A stretch of DNA of 50,000 nucleotides, taken from assembly GCF_964340395.1 (NCBI RefSeq), contig NC_135562.1, positions 8,310,134 through 8,360,133 on the forward strand, written 5' to 3'. This DNA is from Glandiceps talaboti. Lineage: Eukaryota > Hemichordata > Enteropneusta > Spengelidae. Below are positions 25,501 to 32,026 of the stretch, one piece after another. A program made the translations under genes and the position numbers. Position 1 is the first letter of the stretch, and each line of letters starts with the position of its first letter. The notes beneath the pieces are model-generated. The model did no database searches, was not told the DNA's origin, and worked only from the letters and a program-made list of their open reading frames with translations.

Positions 25501-28500
25501 TCCAATTAAGCAATGAAGGTGCATTCAAAATGTAACTGCCAATTTGTCTGCATGTGTGGTACTAGATGAAGTCATTTCAACACTTTAATCCCCTGTTCTG
25601 ACTGTTCACCATGCAGGATTACTATAAACCTAAGCCCCTAAAGACTAGCCTGAGGTTCTTTCTAAAAAAAAAAGAAGAAAAAAAACAGAACCAAAGGAAT
25701 TGCTGCGTGAATAGCAGACAAATTTTGTGGGCAAGAGTGCATAACAGTCACATTAACAGAACAAACAACTGTGAAATGAGAAAAAAAAGAATTCAATTGA
25801 AATTACTCTTTGCAGACGGCATGAATGGATTTTATAGGGCTTCTTCCCCATGAGAACACAACCCTTACAACCACACTACACACACAATGATGACGATTTA
25901 TAGGTGTAAAGGTGAAATGAAAACATTGACAGAACAATTGACCAAAAAAAAAAAAATGAGCTGATTCTGAGATCGCATATCTAATCACTTAGCTATCTGG
26001 TGCTAAATACACCTGAATTCAATTTCGAACTGGTCCTCTAAATATTTAACCAAACACTTGTAAAATGTTTGGGTGTGTAAAGTTCTAAGCCCATCAAAGG
26101 AGCTCAGTCTCTGTCTTGTCTGCACATCTCGGATTAAGCCTTGTACTAGTTGTAGCACAACAGTGGCCATGTAATGGCTGGAAAATTACAAATCCATGTT
26201 TATTTGATGGATGTAGATCTTTTTGTTTGGCTTCTTTTGATCTCTTTCAACTGATAAAGCCATGCTAAAAGCATACTCACAGTAACTTAATCTCTTTACA
26301 TTTGAACTACTTGTCAACATACTGCATTATGCTAATATTGTTTATTTCTCATAAAACAAACAGACCAATGGAAGAAAGAAGGTAATTTGCATAATGAACA
26401 TCTCAGCTCTGAGAAAATTCAACACATTGTTTGCTGACTGTCTTGTAAATTAAAGTAAACTGTGCTTTTTAAAGTGATGGCTAAGACAAATATAGGGGGA
26501 GGGGGAATGGGAGTGTGACAATAGCTCAGACAACTATGGCTTCTAAGTAATAGCTTACAAAACTGCAGGGGGGAGGGAATATTGGGCTTCTAGTAATAGT
26601 AATAGCTCAGACAACTTTAGGGGCCAAGGAAACCGCAAGAGAGAGACAATCCACAGGGAAGGGACCAGGGCTTTAGACAACTTTGGAGGTGGGTATACAA
26701 CTTGGAGAATAGGCTTGACAACTGCAGGGGTGGGGAATAGGACTTCAGACAAATGCAAAGGTGGGGGAATGGATTTCTCACAAATGCAGAGGGGACTGGA
26801 CTTCCTGAAGTCGTATATTCCAGTACTCATTTCCTTAGTGTTTTCCTTGAGTGGAAACATCTTCAAAATTCACAAAACACAGCCATTCAAGAGCTTGGGT
26901 ATGGCATAGTAGAGTTTGGACAATTTTGACCATAGAAAGTTGGAATTCCCACGAAAATGCTGCAATTCTAGGAAAAGAAGCTTCTCATGACATAAAACTC
27001 TCCCTTGGGGAACATTTTGAATTCTTCGAACCATTGTGAATGCAGAAGACAAAAAATCTTGTCAACAGCAATACCTATACACACATACTGAAAATGGTAG
27101 GAAGTCATTCACAAAAGCTCATTAAGTATCACCTACTGGGTTATTAGGAGTACGGAAAAAAACTGTTTGGTCCCAGTTACCCGACCCAACTTAGTTTTTC
27201 ACTGATGACCCTAAACTTTTTTTTTTTTACATATTTGAGAAAAAATAATAAAATTTGCGAAAATTGTGAAGTCTCAAAAGAAATAGTAGATGTGGAAACA
27301 GACGACAATATAACACTATTCTTCCAATCTGTAATGGTTGTACATCTGACGAGTAGAAATCAATAACACAGAGACCTTACGGTTTTCCACAGAAAACAGA
27401 CCTACTTGAACTAGACTCGCATATCAGAAGAAAAAAAATAAGAAAAAAAATAAAATAAGAAATCTATTCTAAAATTGAGCGTAATTGGAACCACAATTTT
27501 TTTATTAGGCCTTAGCAAACTCAATTCCCAACAGCAAGAGTTTGGATGTTAGTTAGGACCTTTCACACAGGTATGCATGATGGTGCAGATGGTAACTTTT
27601 CCCAGCCACATATGCTGGCAGACATTCAATTTACAAGACTGACCCCTCACCTTATTTCTCTTTCACTTGAGCTATATATATGCTAATATTTCAACATTGC
27701 TCTCTTAATTTGCATATTACGATAAAGAAACAGGTGTATTACATATGTCATTTCTTATATAGGACACATTTGACCAATCAGGTGAAAGATTTACCCTAAC
27801 AGGTGCCGCATGTCACAGCAGAGATTGATTTTCATCTCTTTATGGGGGAGGGGGTGCATAGAAACAGGTGCACAATAAAATTACCTTTCTAAATTCTACA
27901 TTTTTTATCACTAAAAACTACAGGTGACTAATGATTAGCATTCACATTATGCACACCTGCAGAACATGATTCATTCCCCATTACAAGTTAGTCCAGATAC
28001 CATCTGCAGCTTTGAATCCTCCACACCTCTAAGGGAATCAGAAGTCATGATCCGAAAGTTGATCATGCCACCACAGCTATCCTTACTCAAAGAATGCCAT
28101 AAATAATGCCAACCTAAATCCCAGAGTGTATTGTTTAATTCCTTTTGAAATAGTGGGTTTTTTAAGTTATTAGATTTGGAAAATCTACCTCGCATCTCAA
28201 CCCCCCCCCCCCCAAAAAAAAAAACCATCTACCTCCATTCTTAAAGCCCCCCTCCCCCTAACTATCTACCTCAGTTCTCAATTCCCCCCCCCCCCCACAA
28301 AAAAAAAGTACTGGAATGCTACCCAACCTACAAATGGATTGGTAGCTGTGTAAATTCTAAAATTAATTCCAACTTCCTTGTTCCTGGTTATTTTCCAGAC
28401 CACGAAAATGCTCTCTTGTTATCACTTTCCTTATCAGCGGAATGTCAAAAGGATATGATGGGAACAGCTTTGTTACGGAAGTCAACCACTGTATAGCGAC

Positions 28501-30096
28501 TGAGAGGCTCGATAAAATCTATGACATGATGTGGACACTGCTGTCTTTCTTCCGTTGTCACTTTATTGGTGATTATATCCAGGCCTTTGTACACCTGAAA
28601 AAGACTATACAAACTTAGTTCAACATTTCAATACTTGAGAGCTCAGACCACCATACAACTGTAGTTTGAGCTGAAAGTAAACAGTCTTGTTCCAGTGAGT
28701 GAGTGAGTGAGTGAGTGAGTGTGTGTGTGTGTGTTGTGTGTGTGTGTGTGTGGGAGGGGGTTATACAAACAAGTAATGTGTATTTCTTGTACCATATGTA
28801 TTTTGAAAAGAAAGAAAATGTAGCGGAAGAGTAAGGATTGTGTGTTTTGCAACTTCTCAATTGTTTACAGAATAATGTGGGTTTTTTTTTTAAATGTTCA
28901 ACACATAACTTTGTGACACTGAATCCAGTTTAACTTTAGTTTTATCTCACGGTTTTTTTTTTGAAGAGGAAACAAATTCCATTAAGTTTTATCCATCACA
29001 CACTATTTTAAAAAGTGTCGAAAGAGAGTTAAGTCAACTTCAGACATATTCTGGCTGTTGTGACCCTTTCAAATTTTTCGTTTTGAAGAATCTGGGATGG
29101 GGAAGGAGTATGTAAAATGATGATATGAATACAAACTTAGGGGGCAAATCAGTTCAAGGTATCCACTGACCCTTAATGACCTAGAATAGTCCATTAACTC
29201 ATAGGGATAAGCAATAATAAGACGGGTGATGTGATTTGTAAATGCTAAACATACTCGTATACTGTTTTGTATCAGATCCACAATATGTTTTTGACGTAAT
29301 TTATCGATGAAGTAATGAACATTGTCTTTTGAAAAAAATATTCGATTTACGAAAGTACGTGTGTATATTACATGCACGATTACACGTGTTAAATACACAG
29401 TGCGACTAAAGCATGCACAGTGCAACGTGTAAGCTCACATCATATTGTGTATAGGAAATGAACACAGGTATGTATATCACTTTAGTGTTTTTAACGATTG
29501 GATACCCTCCACCAAGTCTATGGTTGAACTGGTTTAGCTACTCAAGGCGCAGTACCCTGTATCCGTTTCCATCATGCATAAATACCCATTATATCTTATT
29601 CGCAAGTTATTGTACTAGGTGAACGCCTCGGTCTCCTGATACTACTAGTACTACACGAGGCCGACAATAGGCGAAAACAACACTAGAGAAACTCGTACAT
29701 GTCAGCCCTTTGCCTTTCATACGAAAAAAAAGTTTGTAACACTATATATTTCATCTGTTAATATATAAGCAGATGTGTGCATTCAAACTGATCCTCCTAC
29801 TTGGAGAATCATATATAAGATCCAAGCAAAAGTGTTGCGTGTATGGAGGCGATACGATAGTCTCGACCACTCGAGTTTGAGTGAAGGCATGGTTCCAAAC
29901 ACGTGGTCCTACAACAAAATGATTGTATGCTACTTCCAAACGAAAAAGTCGTCAGTACCTGCATTGAATCAGCACTTATTATCTCGCCGTTCATTTTTGC
30001 ACCTATTTCCAAGGCAAGTTTCGATTTCCCAGCACCAGTTGCTCCTAATATCACAACAACGGGGAAACGACGAAATACCCTCATGGAGGTAGCCAT
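9279..30096 (-). CDS. TRIT1: TRIT1, tRNA dimethylallyltransferase (tRNA isopentenyltransferase)
   Basis: Ten coding exons join in frame on the minus strand: 30096-29959, 28594-28466, 22219-22115, 20504-20107, 14472-14330, 11677-11560, 11081-10885, 10654-10545, 9856-9736 and 9388-9279, giving 522 residues. Known function: transfers the dimethylallyl group to N6 of A37 in tRNAs that read U-starting codons, in cytosol and mitochondria. Seen: P-loop GATGAGKS (residues 18-25), ISADSMQVY (40-48), [56 protein letters not shown], the signature [24 protein letters not shown], and a C-terminal zinc finger (C471, C474, H488, H494). The start ATG at 30096 has A at -3 and G at +4. The protein is about 55 residues longer than human TRIT1 because of an acidic insertion in exon 4. 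The first 12 residues are basic/hydrophobic, compatible with weak mitochondrial targeting (inference). It lies downstream of MYC on the same strand and converges on FBXO25/32. Confidence 0.96.
9389..9735 (-). other. TRIT1 intron 9
   Basis: Short intron with a purine-rich patch (GGGAGG / GAGAGACAGAAGG) at about 9650-9710. Nothing else recognised. Confidence 0.7.
9736..9856 (-). CDS. TRIT1 exon 9 (first half of zinc finger)
   Basis: It encodes a linker and then [19 protein letters not shown]471 and C474 are the cysteine pair of the matrin-type C2H2 finger that binds tRNA in eukaryotic isopentenyltransferases. A phase-1 intron splits the finger. Confidence 0.92.
10095..10385 (+). repeat. (TTGA)n microsatellite with variants
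   Basis: About 290 bases of TTGA units interrupted by GGTTGG, GACTG and GTTATTGATTGG blocks, inside TRIT1 intron 8. The GGTTATTGATTGGTTG interruption recurs, so a longer unit was duplicated on top of the 4-mer. Confidence 0.93.
10545..10654 (-). CDS. TRIT1 exon 8
   Basis: It encodes [20 protein letters not shown] then [17 protein letters not shown], matching human [20 protein letters not shown] and the LEPALEIVQSFIQ segment. The donor is CAG|GTGAGA. Confidence 0.93.
10885..11081 (-). CDS. TRIT1 exon 7 ([12 protein letters not shown])
   Basis: It encodes [20 protein letters not shown] through [19 protein letters not shown]. These are the most diagnostic TRIT1/Mod5 residues, including the tRNA-contacting RKQNRW region. 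The donor is AAAA|GTAAGT. Confidence 0.96.
11091..11124 (+). repeat. (AAAC)n microsatellite next to TRIT1 exon 7
   Basis: About nine AAAC units starting 10 bases upstream of exon 7 on the coding strand. The coding strand therefore reads GTTT repeats as the polypyrimidine tract of the acceptor. Confidence 0.9.
11560..11677 (-). CDS. TRIT1 exon 6
   Basis: It encodes [20 protein letters not shown] then [19 protein letters not shown], the family's VLDERLDKRVDDML block. The donor is CAG|GTAAGC. Confidence 0.94.
12459..12760 (-). mobile_element. Dispersed repeat family R1, copy A (truncated, inverted)
   Basis: The reverse complement shares long stretches with 14751-15136 and 27141-27515, including CTTCCAATCTGTAATGGC, GTACATCTGATG and the ATTCTAAAATTGAGCGTAAT end. 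Similarity is lost past about 12760. It lies in TRIT1 intron 5. Confidence 0.8.
12513..12535 (+). repeat. Poly-G run inside repeat copy A
   Basis: A G-rich homopolymer interrupting the R1 copy. Confidence 0.9.
13252..13535 (+). repeat. 19-bp minisatellite, about 15 copies
   Basis: Units of AGTGACCAGCAGCCTACAA with C/T and A/G variants, period 19 (TGACCAG at 13321 and 13340). In TRIT1 intron 5. Confidence 0.95.
13930..14300. other. Very AT-rich stretch with many TTAATTAA-type motifs
   Basis: Repeated AATTAA/TTAATTA words just downstream of exon 5 in TRIT1 intron 5. No coding or structured repeat is seen. Such words can be homeodomain sites, but low-complexity AT composition explains them as well. 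Confidence 0.4.
14330..14472 (-). CDS. TRIT1 exon 5
   Basis: It encodes [20 protein letters not shown] and, after a short linker, [20 protein letters not shown], collinear with human [20 protein letters not shown] and GGPLKFSNPCILWLHADQ. The donor GTTTGT is not optimal but is frame-consistent. Confidence 0.93.
14751..15136 (+). mobile_element. Dispersed repeat family R1, copy B (most complete)
   Basis: The left end GGCCTGAAAAAAAAGTGT and TTGGTTCCGGTTACC resemble the complement of the right end (GGCTTAATAAAAATTGTGTG then GTTCTGATTA), giving imperfect terminal inverted repeats of about 32 bp. There is no ORF, so it looks like a nonautonomous DNA element. In TRIT1 intron 4. Confidence 0.75.
15396..15801. 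repeat. 400-bp compound TATG/CTGT/CATA microsatellite with a palindromic switch
   Basis: TATG and CTGT blocks alternate up to about 15645, the array flips to CATA through GTATGTATCATACATAC near 15648, then flips back to TATG at about 15753. The two halves could pair as a long cruciform. Confidence 0.95.
16424..16773. mobile_element. TTAA-flanked foldback MITE, copy 2
   Basis: Same family as the element at 8193, sharing GGATGAGGATTGGGTA at both ends, ACTCAATACATTGCAAAA and ACAGACTTGGTC internally. TTAA is at 16424-16427 and 16770-16773. It is slightly longer than copy 1 and is in TRIT1 intron 4. Confidence 0.87.
17486..17709. mobile_element. Repeat family R2: hairpin element with duplicated arm, copy 1
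   Basis: The left arm ACCTGTAGTCTTGAAGGACT (17488) pairs with the right arm AGTCCTTCAAGTCTACAGGT (ends 17645), and the stems continue through AGCTATxxTG and ATTTTGAT. The right arm is then repeated once more after 62 bases. In TRIT1 intron 4. Confidence 0.8.
18436..18730 (+). repeat. Diverged tandem triplication, about 90-120 bp units
   Basis: AATTCACGTTTTCA starts units at 18436, 18556 and 18644. Each carries GCTATCTATTGACTTTGAAA about 40 bases later. Confidence 0.85.
19038..19067 (+). repeat. Poly-A tract
   Basis: About 30 A in TRIT1 intron 4. No SINE body is recognised upstream. Confidence 0.9.
19701..19893. mobile_element. Possible inverted-repeat element with GCAACTC/GAGTTGC ends
   Basis: The left end GGGGCAATTCATGAAGCAAC resembles the complement of the right end, which reads GGCCCAATTACACGAGGCAAC. 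GCAAC/GTTGC words recur inside. It is richer in CpG than the surrounding intron. The chance frame across it is not credited. Confidence 0.5.
20107..20504 (-). CDS. TRIT1 exon 4 with lineage-specific acidic insertion
   Basis: 132 codons plus two bases, about 83 residues more than the matching human segment. It starts [10 protein letters not shown], has a basic KLKRKR (NLS-like), then an acidic run [12 protein letters not shown], then rejoins the family at [20 protein letters not shown] and NDKRKIYR. The acceptor is CTCACTAG and the donor is CAG|GTGAGT. Confidence 0.9.
21420..21500 (+). repeat. T-rich/G-rich homopolymer block
   Basis: Alternating runs of T and short G followed by ten or more G, in TRIT1 intron 3. 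Confidence 0.9.
21840..22072 (+). mobile_element. Repeat family R2 with 59-bp tandem array, copy 2
   Basis: It begins with the same CATAAAATCAAAATGTCAG as the R2 right half at 17573. It then carries four copies of a 59-bp unit (CAGTTAGG at 21854, 21913, 21972 and 22031). It ends about 40 bases from TRIT1 exon 3. Confidence 0.85.
22115..22219 (-). CDS. TRIT1 exon 3 (GGTNYYIE motif)
   Basis: 35 codons, phase 0, encoding [20 protein letters not shown] then [27 protein letters not shown] is the conserved dimethylallyl-transferase motif. The acceptor is GACTCAG and the donor is AAG|GTACGT. Confidence 0.95.
22461..22705 (+). repeat. (CATA)n/(CAGA)n compound microsatellite
   Basis: ACAGA and CATA runs interrupted twice by ATCATGCATA. 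In TRIT1 intron 2. Confidence 0.95.
24795..25010 (+). repeat. C-rich tandem duplication
   Basis: A block containing CACCAAAATTATGGTACAA and AGAAATCTATGCAAGTTTTA occurs twice, separated by poly-C and (CAC)n. Plus-strand frames here (Pro/His/Thr runs) are artefacts. Confidence 0.85.
27141..27515 (+). mobile_element. Dispersed repeat family R1, copy C
   Basis: Shares AGTTTTTCACTGATGACCCT, CTTCCAATCTGTAATGG, AACACAGAGACC and the ATTCTAAAATTGAGCGTAAT end with copy B. In TRIT1 intron 2. Confidence 0.8.
28466..28594 (-). CDS. TRIT1 exon 2
   Basis: 43 codons, phase 0, running from [19 protein letters not shown] to [10 protein letters not shown], collinear with human TRIT1. The acceptor is TTTTTCAG. 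The frame-consistent donor is GCT|GTTCCC, a weak match to consensus. Reading on would give VPIISF and a stop at about 28446, so the exon must end here or within those codons. Confidence 0.85.
28696..28752 (+). repeat. (GTGA)n then (GT)n microsatellite
   Basis: Six GTGA units followed by GT repeats. In TRIT1 intron 1, close to exon 2. Confidence 0.93.
29900..29905. promoter_or_regulatory. CACGTG E-box in TRIT1 intron 1
   Basis: A perfect canonical E-box about 190 bases downstream of the TRIT1 ATG. A second lies at 29383-29388. CACGTG is the preferred MYC/MAX site; occupancy is not shown. Confidence 0.35.
29959..30096 (-). CDS. TRIT1 exon 1 (P-loop)
   Basis: 46 codons from [10 protein letters not shown] to ISADSMQ, including P-loop GATGAGKS and the conserved Asp of SADS. 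The donor is CAG|GTACTG. An upstream in-frame TTG at 30111 is not taken as a start. Confidence 0.95.
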
Positions 30097-31460
30097 TGTT
30101 ATTACCCACAATGCCCACTTTTATTTTGGACTCCCTATCTTTAGGATTTTTCATCATTTCATGTGTAGAAAAATGAATTTCGTCGTATATACAATCATAA
30201 TTGTATTGTTCTCGTTTCCATTTGTACTATTCTTTCTCTTGGGGTTCAGGAACGCGAGACAAGATAAAGACCCTTCGTTATTATACGCAACAACGGCAAT
30301 ATACCTTGGGAAACAGACAAACTTGCCGAACTCCACTCACACATAGCATAGGGTTCATTAGTTCATTGGGGCGTGAGAAACTTATCATAGTAGCAGCATT
30401 TAATATTCAAGGTTCGGGTTTCATGTTACAAACACGTAAATTATAGTGTAAATAGACCCCCATTTATGTTTATATGAGAGTATGGGAACGTACGTGTACT
30501 TAGTACAGATACGGTAATAAAAAAGACCACTATTTAAATGTCTGGAGTGGTTTCCATGGAAGCCAAACGAAATTTAGGTCATACAAAGTTGATTTCAAAC
30601 ATTAACAAACTGACAAGACTTTAAGACAGACATCCAATAAACTGAGCAATACGCAAGCAAGAATTCTAGTTAGATTTCGTTCCCCCTCATACTAATCAAG
30701 AAACCCCCTATTAAATAATAGTCTATTCCTTTCACTCCTCATAAATATTCATAGCATACCAGACCTTTGACGCACTTTGTCAATCAATGCACAGGTTTCC
30801 CGCGTTTTATGATAATTAACTATCATCACAGACGTAGTACTTCTGGCAAACAATGGAACAAAGGGTGTCTGTCTTTTAAATTCCCTGAATTTTTTAGCGC
30901 AAAGAAAGAAATCAATGGCTACCACAGGTTTCGAACAAACTTTTAATTTTTATTTGACAATTAAATATACAAAACAAGATTACATATTTCGGCTAGAAAA
31001 AAAGCGGTATCTAGCTTATTATATTTTCCAGTGTGTAGTCACAACACAAAAGCTTGTAGTAAACTGAAATTGAACAAAAGGTAGTAAAAAAGACGGGACA
31101 GAACAAGGCCCAGCTTGTTTTTACTTGTAATACCTCTCTTCTCTCAAGCTGGCAGTATGTGTGTAAACGAGCTGAACTCATTTCAAATGGCAGTATTTTT
31201 GCTTTTTTATAATAAACTAAAATATATAAAATTCTTGTCTTCATTTACAAATTTATACAGTGATAATAAAGCATGTTTTTTGTCACAATTTGTCATTTTT
31301 GTTAGAAAGGTAAACAAACGATACATTATATACAAAAGTAGGCTAAAGTTGATAATTCTTCCATTCAACCAGGTCACACACTAAATGAAAATAGAATATA
31401 CATTTTTGTTTTCTGTATAAATTGTCCACACTTCATTTAAAATAAAATATTAACACAAGT
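30097..31460. other. MYC-TRIT1 intergenic region
   Basis: 1.36 kb between the MYC stop and the TRIT1 start, so it holds the MYC 3' UTR and the TRIT1 promoter. A candidate MYC poly(A) signal is at 30949-30954 and an E2F-type TTTCCCGCG is at 30796-30804. Several long frames on both strands are unsupported. Confidence 0.7.
30949..30954 (-). promoter_or_regulatory. Candidate poly(A) signal of MYC
   Basis: AATAAA on the minus strand about 510 bases after the MYC stop, with an overlapping-neighbour ATTAAA. Minus-strand ATTTA pentamers occur near 31383, 31418 and 30963, the kind of AU-rich motif that destabilises vertebrate MYC mRNA. Confidence 0.45.
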
Positions 31461-32026
31461 TTACTTTGCTCGCAGATGTCGCAATCGTTCCAAGAGTAAA
31501 GTGTTCCGCCGTCGCTCTTTATCTTTCTCATTTGCTAGTTCTTTCTCACTGGCAGTGATGTCTTGGATAAAATCTGTCGCTTTTCGTAAAATAACGACTT
31601 TTGGTGCACGTTCCTGATTCACAAGTTCAGGAACCTGATCACGCAAAGTAAGAAAGCTTGTTTTCAAGTCATTTCTACGTTTTCTCTCTAACACATTGTG
31701 CGTTGCTCGTTTTTCATTATCCTCAGAATCAGAGCTTGGTCTGCTTGTTGGTCGACTGTTCGGCCGACTATTCGGTCTGCTATTTCCTGGTGTACGACGA
31801 CCAGTTGAAGTCTGCTGCATCAGTGCTTTGAACTCTGCCATACTTAATTCCTGTTTAGATTTTTTTACAGGCGGTGACGTAGAAAGGGAATTAGGGCGAA
31901 CTCTCTTCAGTGTGATATTGGCAGTGGTCAAGGTGGTCAGAGTGGTCAAGTCCGGTGCACTGGGTACTTTTCGTTTGCTTGGTTGTTGCAATTTTTCACC
32001 AACCGTCACAACATCGATCTCTTCCT
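31461..32026 (-). CDS. MYC coding exon 3 (bHLH-leucine zipper)
   Basis: The acceptor is TTTTCTTACAG. It starts [12 protein letters not shown], matching human EEEIDVVSVEK at the same exon border. The basic region is [17 protein letters not shown], helix 2 [15 protein letters not shown], and the zipper has Leu/Ile spacing ending LRHLRAK then TAA. Confidence 0.97.

Larger units (their letters stand above)
22220..28465 (-). other. TRIT1 intron 2 (6.2 kb)
   Basis: The longest intron. It contains the CATA tract, CACA/CAGA repeats at 22840-22920, a C-rich duplicated block at 24795-25010, irregular G-rich repeats at 26490-26790, R1 copy C and C-rich/A-rich tandem blocks at 28200-28310. I see no nested gene; the longest frames are low-complexity or shadows. 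Confidence 0.7.

Noticed and set aside
26555-26866. Pro/Leu-rich 103-codon frame in TRIT1 intron 2
   Set aside because: Comes from irregular G-rich repeats (GGGGGAAT and ACAACTNCAGG words); no homology recognised.
29809-30111. Earlier TRIT1 start at 30111
   Set aside because: That codon is TTG, not ATG; the ATG at 30096 has a good initiation context.
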